From: Rheum nobile
Taxonomy: Eukaryota > Streptophyta > Magnoliopsida > Caryophyllales > Polygonaceae
NCBI GenBank assembly: GCA_027886185.1
Contig: WOAB01000476.1
Span: 1,116,001 to 1,180,000 of the forward strand
DNA length: 64,000 nt
Direction: 5' to 3'
Positions 51,540 through 61,090 of this stretch are shown here, one piece after another; position 1 is the first letter of the stretch; each line of letters starts with the position of its first letter. The position numbers and the translations under genes were made by a program. Under the pieces are notes generated by a model. That model was not told the origin of the DNA. It ran no database searches and saw nothing but the letters and a program-made list of their open reading frames with translations.

Positions 51540-52442
51540 TATGTAGTACTTCTTCAAGTTTGAGGCGTTCCAAGTACGCGGGGCTGCGTTGCCTCTTAGA
51601 TCCTCCAACTTGTAAGAGCCGTTGCCCGGGCTTGCCACCACTCGATAGGGTCCTTCCCAATTCGGCCCTAGCTTGCCATCCGTCGGGTTCTTCATATTGG
51701 ACAAGACCTTCCGGAGGACGTAGTCCCCTATTTCGAAGTCGCGAGACTTGAGGTGTTTGTTGTGAGCTTTAGCTACCTCCTACTGGTATGCTGCCATTCG
51801 GATGGCAGAAGCGTCCCGATGTTCGTCCAACATGTCAAGAGCGGCACCTAGAGCCTCGTCGTTGCCACCTTGCTCGTACGCAGCGGTGCGTATGGTAGGC
51901 AGACCCATCTCTAGAGGGATTACAACCTGTGTGCCATATGCCAGAGCAAAAGGGGACTCACGAGTAGAGCACCTTGGAGTGGTACGATGCGCCCATAAGA
52001 CTGTGAGAAGCTCCTCCGCCCATCTTCCCTTAGCGTCATCCAACCTCCTCTTGATCCCATCGAGGATCGCCTTGTTGGTCGCTTCATCTTGACCGTTGGC
52101 CTACGGGTAAGCCACAGATGAGTAGAAATTCTTGATTCCATAACCTGCGCAAAAATCCTTAAAGGATGCACTGCTAAATTGAGTTCCATTGTCAGAAATC
52201 AAAGCATAGGGAATGCCAAATCGAGTAATAATAAACTCCCATATGAATTTTTTGATGTCGACATCCCTGATGTTGGAGAGGGGTTTAGCCTCCACCCACT
52301 TGGTGAAGTAGTCAGTAGCCGTGACCAAATAACGCTTGTTACCAGGTGCCTTCGGGAATGGTCCCACAATGTCAAGTCCCCATTGCGCAAAAGGCCAAGG
52401 ACTAGTAAGAGGATGTAAGTCCACTGCCGGTTGATGAATCAT
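51540..52442 (-). pseudogene. Integrase core and C-terminal part, Tat-C
   Basis: The frame 52442-52101 has WGLDIVGPFPKAPGNK and LISDNGTQFSS; after a TAG at 52101-52103 (relatives have Gln in YPQANGQ) the frame continues ANGQDEATNKAILDGIKRRL with the catalytic Glu, then WAHRTTPRCSTRESPFALAY to 51780. After another stop come KSRDFEIGDYVLRKV and KLGPNWEGPYRV down to about 51540. D, D and E are all present, but two nonsense codons disable it. Confidence 0.85.
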
Positions 52443-53258
52443 TTTTGCGAACTTCTGACATTTCTCACACTTTTGAGCATAGCACTCCGCATCTTTCTAC
52501 ATATAGGGCCACCAATAGCCCTGAGTTCTTGCTCGAAAAGCCAGACTCCTGCCCGTCGAGTGTATCCCGCAGACCCCTTCATGGATCTCAAAGAGAAGGT
52601 CCTCGACCCTAGATGGCGGGACGCACCTCAAGTAGGGGCCGGAGAACGATTTCCTGTATAAGACATCCTGTGGAGAGATCCAGAAACGCACAACCCTCAA
52701 TCTTAGGAGTCGCGCCTCTTTCTTGTCTGCTGGGAATACACCCTGACTCAAAAAATCAAAAATAGGATCCATCCAACTTGGCTCTACATCAACCATGAAT
52801 ACTTCATCAGACTCTATTCTAGGGGTCTCAAGCAAGTCAATATGAACCCATGTGCCACCGTCACCACCCGAACTCGATGAAGCCAGAGTGGCCAGTGCAT
52901 CTGCCACCTCGTTCTGTTCGCGAGGGACCTGTTGGAGCGTAAATTCCTGGAATCCAGCTAACATGCTTCTCGCCTTCTCTAAATATGATAGCATGCGGGC
53001 CGATTTAGCCCCGTACTCACCATTGACCTGATTCACAATAAGTTGTGAGTCCGAATAGATGACCAATCTTGTTGCACCCTGATTCCGGGCTGCTAGGAGG
53101 CCGAGGATGAGAGCCTCGTACTCAGCCTCGTTGTTGGTAGCATTGAATCCCAGCTTTACAGCGGTGTGGATCACCTCTCCAGTTGGGGAAGTTAAGACCA
53201 AACCCGCACCTGCCCCCTTTCTATTTCTTGAGCCATCAATTTTGAGCTCCCAAGTTCC
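52443..53258 (-). pseudogene. Archaeal-type RNase H and integrase zinc domain, Tat-C
   Basis: Starts KIDGSRNRKGAGAG, then ATNNEAEYEALILGL, LVIYSDSQLIVNQVNGEY and VPREQNEVADALA, the signature of the second, archaeal-like RNase H found in Tat elements. The integrase zinc motif follows near IHEGVCGIHSTGRS and CYAQKCEKCQKF. One stop precedes it (before GTWELKIDG), another interrupts the zinc domain at 52497. The open frame is 53201-52497 (234 residues). Confidence 0.85.
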
Positions 53259-53873
53259 TTATTGCTCGACCCGAAGGGTCCAAACATGTTGCTGCCGCTC
53301 GGGTGATTCTCCTACGAATTCAGCTACAAAATCTGCCATGACCTGACCCTTAATTGCGGTTCTAGAAATAAAGCAAAGCTCATATTGCCCCAGCTCTACT
53401 GCCCAGCGCGCAACTCTACCAGATAAATCAGAACTTGATAGAAGAGATTTAAGTGGAAAGGATGTCATTACCGCGATCGGGTGAGCCTGAAAATAATGAT
53501 TTAGCTTCCGGGCTACTACCATCAGAGCAAGCAACAATTTCTCCATTGGGGTGTACCTGCTCTCGGCATCAAGCAAAGTCTTACTGACGTAGTAAACTGG
53601 ACGTTGCCTACCATTCTGTTCACTGACAAGCACAACACTCACGACCCTTTCAGAAACCGCCAAGTAGAGAACCAACTCCTCTCCGATCTCCGGAATTGTC
53701 AAGATAGGTGGCTCCTGCAGGTACTGCTTTAGCTCATCTAGAGCTCTTTCGCACTCGTCGTCCCACTGAAAAATCATGTCTCCCTTCAGCAATTTTAGAA
53801 AAGAACCGCATCTATCTGACGACCTGCTGATGAAACAGTTCAGCGCGGCCGCTATACCGGTGAGTTTCTGCAC
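53259..53873 (-). pseudogene. First RNase H-like region, Tat-C
   Basis: Frame of 204 residues: VQKLTGIAAALNCFISRSSD, then FQWDDECERALDELKQYL, LYLAVSERVVSVVLVSEQNG, YYVSKTLLDAESRYTPMEKL. This corresponds to the conventional RNase H position, but the catalytic DAS-type motif reads AVSERVVS and the others are eroded, as is usual in Tat elements where the second RNase H takes over. Confidence 0.75.
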
Positions 53874-53894
53874 TTCTCTAACACTGCTAGGACT

Positions 53895-56312
53895 TTAAAT
53901 GGATTGAATTGTGCGAATTTGATCTGGGCTAGCCTCAATGCCACGCCTGGTTACCAAATGCCCCAGAAATTTACCTGAACTCACCCCGAAAGCACACTTA
54001 GAAGCATTGAGCTTAAGGTCAGCATGTCGCATGATATCAAACACACCCTGCAGATCCTCCAGATGTGTTCCCTTGTGCCTACTCTTAACCATCATGTCAT
54101 CGATGTAAACCTCTACTTTCTTGCCAATCAAACATGAGAACAAACTGACAACCATGCGCTGGAAAGTTGCCCCTGCGTTCTTCAATCCAAAAGGCATCAC
54201 CGTATAGCAAAAGACCCCTCTCGGAGTCATGAAGGCAGTCTTGCTCTGATCGCCCTCATACAAAGGAATCTGATGGTAACCTCTGTAAGCATCTAAGAAA
54301 CTCATCATTTTGTGTCCTGCTGTAGCGTCTACCAACTGATCAATTTTGGGTAGCGGGAAGAGATCCTTGGGACAAGCTTTATTGAGGTCTGTGAAATCAA
54401 CACAAACTTTCCACTCTCCATTCTTTTTCTTTACTACAACTGTATTGGCTACCCAATCCGGAAACTGTAACTCTTTGATTGCATTAGCTTCTAACAACTT
54501 CTCAACCTCCTTGATCACGGCCTCTGAATGTTGCACAGAGGAGCGTTGCGCTTTTTGTGCCACAGGACGCGCGTTTTCAGAGACGTTCAAACGATGACAA
54601 GCGATTTCTGGGCTCAAACCTGGCATTTCATACGGACTCCAAGCAAAAACATCTCGATTTCGCCTAAGGAGCCCGGATAAGGACTCAAGCTCATCACTTG
54701 AAATGTTAGCTCTAACTAAAAAATATTTATCGGGTTCTGGTTCACTAACCATGATTTTCCGCAGTGCTTCAATGGACTTGTCTGCAGGCAGTGCCCCGAC
54801 CTCGTCCAAGACCTGAGGGGCGGACTGCACCATGTTGACGTCGGCCTTGCCCGCCTTAACACCAAGGCAATGGCGAGCTGCCCCCTGATCACCTCTCACG
54901 CGAATGGTCCTCCCTTCATGATCAAAGACTAGCAGCTGATGCAACGTCGAATGTACTACACCCATCAGATGCAGCCAAGGACGCCCTAAGATCGCATTGT
55001 AGGAGGAGGGGACGTTCACCACCAGAAACTCTACCATGATCGGCTTTCCTCCAACCATGACAGTCTCACGCAGCATACCGAGGGGCCAAACGGGAATAGA
55101 TCCCAAGCCAAGAAGTTGAGTGGAAATATGTATTAGATCGTCTTGCTTTTTTCCCAACTTCTTAAACATATTAAAGAACATGAGATCAACGAAACTACCC
55201 AAATCAACGAGGACCCTGTGTACCTGGAATTCTCCTATGTCCACTGTGAGAACCAGCATATCATTGTGCGGGAGCTGTAGTCCGACGAGATCCTCGTCAG
55301 TGAATGACAGTTGAAGCATATCCTCTGCTCGCGGCCTCTTGACAGACGCATGACTCATTTTCAGCACCTCTAATGCATGACAGCGCTGCCTGAAATCATG
55401 GCGAGTTGCGTCAGAGTGCTTTATATTTGACTCAATAAGATGAATGATCTGCTTCTGAGCCGTTCTCTCCTTTTCAGCTGCGACCTCGGGAGCATGCACC
55501 TCAAATTGCTTGCCCCCGGGACCCGACCCGGATTGCACAAGCTCAGCCAACTTTCCCTGTGAAACCCACTTCTCTAGGTGGTGTTTGAAAGATTTGCACT
55601 CATCTGTCCTATGCCCCTTTTCCTTATGAAAGGCACAGTACTTGCTCATATCGCGATCTCCTGTGTTAGCCTTCATCTTAGGAGGCCAGGTGAAGAACGA
55701 CTTGTCCTTAATCCGAGGGAGAATGCGGTATATCGGCTCTTTGAACACAGTTTGCACGGCTTGCATATGCGTTGCAGGAATTAAGCCCTTATCTCTGCCT
55801 CGGCTAGGCTTCCTTCTCTCGCCACCCTCTGAACGACTAGGTGGATATTGGGACCTTTTGTCTCGGCTTGGGTTATCGTCCTCCAATTTCAAGTATTGCC
55901 TGATCCTTTCTTGCAATTCTGACACCCGAGTAGGTGTCTTCAGAGTCAAGTCATCCCGCAACTTGTGATGGTGCAGAAGAGCCAGTATAAAAGTAGCTAC
56001 AACATCTTCATGACAATTTTCCATATCAGCATAACACTCCATAAACCTGGGCGCGAACTGACAAAGAGTCTCACCCCTGCGCATTTTCAAACCGAATAAA
56101 GTATCCATAGTTGCAGGCTCTCTACTGTTTGTAATAAATTGAGATACAAATCTCTTAGCTAGTTGTTTCCATGAGCGAATTGAATCAGATTCTAATGCAT
56201 GAAACCATTTTATAGCGACTTTCCCTAGACTGGTAGGAAACATCTTGCACATTAAAGCATCATCAGACAACCATAGAGTCATCTTATTAGTGAATGCAGC
56301 GATATGAACCAC
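53895..56312 (-). CDS. Gag core, protease and reverse transcriptase, Tat-C
   Basis: An 805-residue open frame. Gag capsid part (residues 1-150) with WFHALESDSIRSWKQLAKRF. A zinc-finger-like YCAFHKEKGHRTDEC at about 225-239. Aspartic protease at about 365-450 with the active site DLGS and AILGRPWLH. Reverse transcriptase has VCVDFTDLNKACPKD, SFLDAYRGYHQI and YIDD at about 736-739. It ends just after the polymerase domain at a stop (53895). The upstream stop before VHIAAF separates it from the gag N-terminus. Catalytic residues are intact. Confidence 0.88.
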   Translation of the reverse strand: MVHIAAFTNKMTLWLSDDALMCKMFPTSLGKVAIKWFHALESDSIRSWKQLAKRFVSQFITNSREPATMDTLFGLKMRRGETLCQFAPRFMECYADMENCHEDVVATFILALLHHHKLRDDLTLKTPTRVSELQERIRQYLKLEDDNPSRDKRSQYPPSRSEGGERRKPSRGRDKGLIPATHMQAVQTVFKEPIYRILPRIKDKSFFTWPPKMKANTGDRDMSKYCAFHKEKGHRTDECKSFKHHLEKWVSQGKLAELVQSGSGPGGKQFEVHAPEVAAEKERTAQKQIIHLIESNIKHSDATRHDFRQRCHALEVLKMSHASVKRPRAEDMLQLSFTDEDLVGLQLPHNDMLVLTVDIGEFQVHRVLVDLGSFVDLMFFNMFKKLGKKQDDLIHISTQLLGLGSIPVWPLGMLRETVMVGGKPIMVEFLVVNVPSSYNAILGRPWLHLMGVVHSTLHQLLVFDHEGRTIRVRGDQGAARHCLGVKAGKADVNMVQSAPQVLDEVGALPADKSIEALRKIMVSEPEPDKYFLVRANISSDELESLSGLLRRNRDVFAWSPYEMPGLSPEIACHRLNVSENARPVAQKAQRSSVQHSEAVIKEVEKLLEANAIKELQFPDWVANTVVVKKKNGEWKVCVDFTDLNKACPKDLFPLPKIDQLVDATAGHKMMSFLDAYRGYHQIPLYEGDQSKTAFMTPRGVFCYTVMPFGLKNAGATFQRMVVSLFSCLIGKKVEVYIDDMMVKSRHKGTHLEDLQGVFDIMRHADLKLNASKCAFGVSSGKFLGHLVTRRGIEASPDQIRTIQSI

Positions 56313-56330
56313 AGGATCCGACTTTCCATC

Positions 56331-57176
56331 TTAAGCAGTAAAAGATGGAGGGGAAAACTTAGCTGGGGGGCGCGCATCGCGAATATGCTTCGCGAAAGGC
56401 GTAGAGGTGAGGCGCTCTAATCTGACTTCGGCTCGCTGCTGCGCACTCTGTTGTGGCTCTTTCTGAGTTTCAAGCAGGCGAAGTAATCGTCTTTCAGCCC
56501 TAGTGATGCGATCAGAGCGCTGGTGTCGATCACCATATGAATCTGTGCTCTCAGAGCGCTCCTTGCGGTCTTTTGCAGACGAAAGAGGGGTTGTACTCCT
56601 ACTCCGCTCACCCCATTCCCTGTGCCCCGATCGGCGCGGAGATCGGCTTCTCTCTCTGGAGCGATGATGATGTGACCTCAATGCGGACGATGAGGTTCGC
56701 TCGGGTCTTCTGCGATTAGGGCTATTTTTGCGCAATTGGGATAGATCGCGATAAGAATCATGAGCTCTAAACCATTGACGGCGCGCGTCAGCCATGAAAC
56801 CTTCATCTAGGGCCTCGGTTGCAGTCCGCCGGTGCTCGGCCCTCTCCAGGACGCTCACCAACCTCCTAGAGGCATCCCTTTCGTCAGCCGAAACAACCTC
56901 CACCATAGGGCATTTTCCGTTCGCCCGATCCAGGGCGCGGCACGTGACATCAAGTTTGTCACGAACTCGCCGGATTTCGTCTTCCTTACCCGCCGCCACT
57001 GAGGTGAGTTCGGTGTTCCGACGGTCAGCCTCAGCAATCGCCGATTGTAGTTCAGCCAGGCGGCGCTCAGCCTCTTGTCGGCGCTCAGATTCCACCGCTA
57101 CCGCAACAGCAATCTCCTCTTGACGGCCTGAATTAGCATTCTCAACGTTGCTAGAGGCTCTCCTGGGACCAACCAT
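56331..57176 (-). CDS. Gag N-terminal region, Tat-C
   Basis: 281 residues from MVGPRRASSN. A long charged helix (ERRLAELQSAIAEADRRNTE, VAAGKEDEIRRVRDKLDV) is followed by an Arg/Ser-rich basic segment (SHHHRSRERSRSPRRSGHRE). The ATG lies just after the primer site. The frame ends at 56331 with a stop before the capsid frame, probably a mutation. Confidence 0.75.
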   Translation of the reverse strand: MVGPRRASSNVENANSGRQEEIAVAVAVESERRQEAERRLAELQSAIAEADRRNTELTSVAAGKEDEIRRVRDKLDVTCRALDRANGKCPMVEVVSADERDASRRLVSVLERAEHRRTATEALDEGFMADARRQWFRAHDSYRDLSQLRKNSPNRRRPERTSSSALRSHHHRSRERSRSPRRSGHREWGERSRSTTPLSSAKDRKERSESTDSYGDRHQRSDRITRAERRLLRLLETQKEPQQSAQQRAEVRLERLTSTPFAKHIRDARPPAKFSPPSFTA

Positions 57177-57181
57177 TGTCT

Positions 57182-57201
57182 CCTTCCCACAGACGGCGCC
57201 A
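57182..57201 (-). other. Primer-binding site of Tat-C
   Basis: On the minus strand TGGCGCCGTCTGTGGGAAGG, three bases after the LTR end. TGGCGCCGTCTGTGGG is a frequent primer site of Tat/Ogre elements; I do not assign the tRNA. Confidence 0.7.
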
Positions 57202-57203
57202 AA

Positions 57204-57533
57204 TGTCGTAGCAGAAATCTGAACGATATGGGAATCGGAAGGAGAAAAGCTTGGAATCCCAAAAGATGCTCGAACCGGACTTCAGTAGTAGATCTGTAAC
57301 AAAAATAACGGTCAAGGGCGGGGCGTAGTCCCCTGAAAGACCCTCCGACGCTCAAATCAGCCAAGTAATCCAAAGAACAATGGAAAAAGCTCTGAAATCA
57401 ATATGGAGGCTAGGGTAAAGAAGAATATGAAAAAAGAATACCTGAATTAGGGCTTTTTAGATAGCTTTTATATCACTTACTTTTGGAGGCCTCTTAATGG
57501 GCCTAATAAATTAGCACATCAGCCTTCTTATAA
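57204..57533 (-). repeat. 5' LTR of Tat-C, truncated by a Helitron
   Basis: 330 bases matching 50133-50469 with a short deletion (GCGGGGCGTAGT versus the longer left copy). A TATA-like GATATAAAAGC is at about 57463-57473. The match ends at TTATAA, where Helitron sequence starts; the left LTR continues TCAATGTAGG at this point. Confidence 0.8.
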
Positions 57534-58852
57534 TCTACTATATAATAACTAAAACAAAATCGCGGCTGAGCAGCACGCGCCCCCTCATTACACCCGCATT
57601 TTCCGCTGCCACGTGTCACTTGCGGAGGATTTTGCCACATGTCATTTAATCGCTTACTGTTATTTTACGGATAATATCTATGCCGCTGATATGTTATAGA
57701 AGGTAACTGGTTTGAGATCTCAGCGTTTCCCATAACAAAAAAGAATCAAAACCAACAGGGAAATATTACAGAATAAAATAAAATAATTAATAACGTTTTT
57801 GAGAAATAAATGATTCGCGGCTGATAATGTTTTTAAAAACCTGCCGGATTAAAAATTTTGCAGTACAAATACGAAAATTAAGGAACAAACTTACGCCAAA
57901 TATTGTACCTAAATGAATCACTGAACCAACCACAAATATGACCACATAATGCATAAAACCAGACCACATAATGCATAAAACCAGATCACATATTACAAAA
58001 CATAAAACCCAAATGCGTAAAGACAAAATTAACCATAACACATTACAAAACACAAACCTGTACAACATATTATAAAATATATTGCACAACTTTTAAACCT
58101 GTATAAAAATTACACAAATGCATATATTCATACAATGGGTCGACCGTTTTCTGTTTCCCAATGGCAGATTTTCTGCATATCAGAAAACAGCCATAAATGT
58201 CGCAACTAAATACAATACCTGACATAAATAAGCAAAGCATATCACAGAATCAATAAGAGCCTTACAGAATAGTATATGTACAAATTTGCTAGGATTACTA
58301 ATAATAAAATATAAATATAAATCTATGCATTCCAAAAATAAAATAACTTTTTGAGAAAACAGCCATAAATGTAAGCATGACTATTCTGTAAGGCTCGGCT
58401 ATAAAATAACTTTTTCCGTGCTGTTGGAACCCTACACTAGCAGAATACAGACATTCAGAGGTAATGTTAAAGAAGAACTCAGTCTTCAGATTTAACATTT
58501 CAATCATAACTGATTTCTTTTTTTTTGTTGTAGGTTTGTTTTGAGCAAATCCAGAACTCGGCTACCAAGGTATTAATTCATAACATATATGCAACATTTA
58601 CTACATTTTTATTGATTTATAGGACATGTGTGTGATAGATAGATAGAGAGTAATGTTTACCCATAATCTGCTACAAAGCACACTCAACAGGAGGATGCTA
58701 TGTTCCCAATCTCCAGTGATCCTCATCAATGGATGAAAAAAATGAAACAAAAAAGTGTCTTAGATGCAGATTATATAAACAGAAATATATAGGCATGTTT
58801 ACCAAAATAGATTACTGTTTTTTTGATTTTTATGAGAAGGCATGTTTACCCA

Positions 58853-58941
58853 AGTCGGTGTAGAATATGCTCCGAGAGACTATTACATGAGTCCTATTGC
58901 CAATGTAACTAATACTCTCTCGGAGCATATCCACACCGACT
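58853..58941. other. Long imperfect hairpin, precursor-like
   Basis: An 89-base inverted repeat: AGTCGGTGTAGAATATGCTC, then CGAGAGACTATTA; the right arm is the complement of AGTCGGTGTGG-ATATGCTC, CGAGAGAGTATTA. The stem is about 33 bp with few mismatches and a 25-base loop. It could be a small MITE or a microRNA-like precursor. Confidence 0.6.
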
Positions 58942-60546
58942 AATGATATAATACCCCTCTATTTTCAAGAATAGTGCTATTGCCAATGTAACTATATACA
59001 TGTATATCTGAATTGAAATTGATACAAATAGAAAGAGATAGATACTAAAATATATAAATTGTGCTTACATTGATGACTTGGGAACTAAGCTTGACCTCTT
59101 TATTCCAAATATGTGCTCAACCTCCAGACATCCTCATCAAGATAAAAAAATAAAACATACAGGTTTTCAGAAAAAAATACAGTAGATCTATTGCTGAGTT
59201 TTGTTACAGGTATACCATATGTTTAACTTGGGTTACTTACTATGTAATTTTGTTGTGTTTCTTTATAGGTACATAAATCAGATTAGTTCATAAGATGTAC
59301 ATACTTTTAAACCTAGAATTTGAGGATGGGTTTTGCTTAAAGATTTTTTTGCATGCTTTGAATACAAATGTGCAGGTCATAATAACTAAACCTAGAATTT
59401 CAGGATGGGTTAAATTTGATTACTAGACTAAAAGTTTTGGCATCATAAAGCATACCTTCAGTTCTTCTTTTTTCTCTATATATTTTTCTCTATATATGTT
59501 ATCCCCTCTTCCTGTTGAGATCTCCATAAGCTCAGCTCCCATGTATAGCTTTAAGAGAAAGAAAATATATATAATGAGTACAAAAGTAAATGAGCAAAAA
59601 CAAAATAATAACAGTATTGTCAATGAATTGTTAAATATAGTACTCATACCTTTACTAATACTGTATGAATGATCCTAGGATATGATAGTGTTGTTTCTTT
59701 CATCCAAATTTGCATTCTGCATTATTGATAAAAAAAATACATCAGTAATAGTTTGATAAAAAATATCCACATGTCCTGGTATCCAATGAGAATCTAGGCA
59801 ACAGAAAAACATTACCTGACTGTGCATAACATGTAAAAGTTACTTCTTGATATGATACCCTGATAGCATGTTTTGTATACACTAGACCTGTAAGTGCAAA
59901 CATTTATTGTCATGTAAGTAATTATGTAACAAAGCAAATAATAAAGTTTCATTGTACTAAATTATACATATTAAAAACACAGGCCTTTAAAGGTTTGTCA
60001 TTCTTAGGATAACCATAATATCAGGTTTATGAATCTCATATTATAATAATCTACTTTAGAGCTAATATGTTGTATTTATTGCATGTAAGAGAATTATAAA
60101 TTTTGCACACATAATAGGGGTTCAAATATGATAAGACATATGTTTTATCCTTAGGTTACACATGATATGAGTTTTACATTCTTTTGTTAGGCATATAAAA
60201 CAGAGCTATGATGGTTTATTGAATGCATGCAACCTATATAGCTATTATGTATTTAGAATTGGATTTATAATCTCTAAAAATAAATCAAACAAATGAACAA
60301 CTTGAACAGCAAACATGATCATCTTTATTAAAGCTTATATTATGGTAGTTAATATTAATATTAAAAATAATTATAACAAATATAACCTAGCAGATTGCAA
60401 AAGTATTCCAGTTCGTGGTTTGAAGAGAACAAGTTATCTATAATGGCTATTATGTATTGCAGGAATCAGTTGTTGTGAAGAGGAAAGGGCTTTTACTTGT
60501 GAGAGAAAGCTTTAGTCAAATCATTATCAACTCAGCGACAGTAACA

Positions 60547-60782
60547 TGTAAATCAAATATTTACAATGAACAATGTTCTATTCATAATCTATATACATTA
60601 AACATGGGAGCTGAGCTTTAGTCAAATCATGAATTTTTGCATAGGCCTTGACTTATACTGTACAGGTAAATCAAATATTTACAATGAATAAGGTTCTATT
60701 CATAATCTATATATATTAAACATGGGAGCTGAGCTTTAGTCAAATCATGAATTATTACACATGCCTTGACTTATACTTTATG
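60547..60782 (+). repeat. Tandem duplication, unit about 118 bp
   Basis: GTAAATCAAATATTTACAAT through ATTCATAATCTATAT, ACATGGGAGCTGAGC, TTTAGTCAAATCATGAA and CCTTGACTTATACT is present twice in tandem (60547-60664 and 60665-60782), with a partial extra TTTAGTCAAATCAT at 60509. Confidence 0.8.
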
Positions 60783-61008
60783 AATTAATTATTTAAATAG
60801 TAGTGCAAGTTTGTGGATTTAGGGTGACAAAAAAAAAACTACATGTAAAACATGATTACACACTCTGATTGTAAGAAAATCTATATTCAGTATTATTTAA
60901 TTTGTTTAGAGTCACATATAAATTAAGAATTAGATATACATGTGTTAAGTTTGTTGATATATAGTAGAATAAATTAAGAATTAGAGAGTCCCATATAATT
61001 TAAGAATT

Positions 61009-61011
61009 AGA

Positions 61012-61085
<74 letters not shown>
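61009..61085 (+). repeat. (GA)n microsatellite
   Basis: Nearly pure GA repeat of about 70 bases, with one GGG interruption near its start and AAAG at the end. Confidence 0.95.

Positions 61086-61090
<5 letters not shown>

Larger units (their letters stand above)
50133..57533 (-). mobile_element. Tat-type Ty3/gypsy element (Tat-C), cut by a Helitron
   Basis: Reverse orientation: 5' LTR (from 57204, truncated by the Helitron at 57534), primer site, gag, protease, reverse transcriptase, RNase H, a second archaeal-type RNase H, integrase, tandem-repeat-rich 3' region and 3' LTR. Two RNase H domains are a hallmark of the Tat lineage. Pol is split by a few stops. The left flank CCATC (50128-50132) has no visible partner because the right end is outside the window. 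Confidence 0.85.

Noticed and set aside
57787..58089. 100-residue minus frame rich in Cys, Val and Phe
   Set aside because: Low-complexity AT-rich DNA with no recognisable domain and no supporting context.
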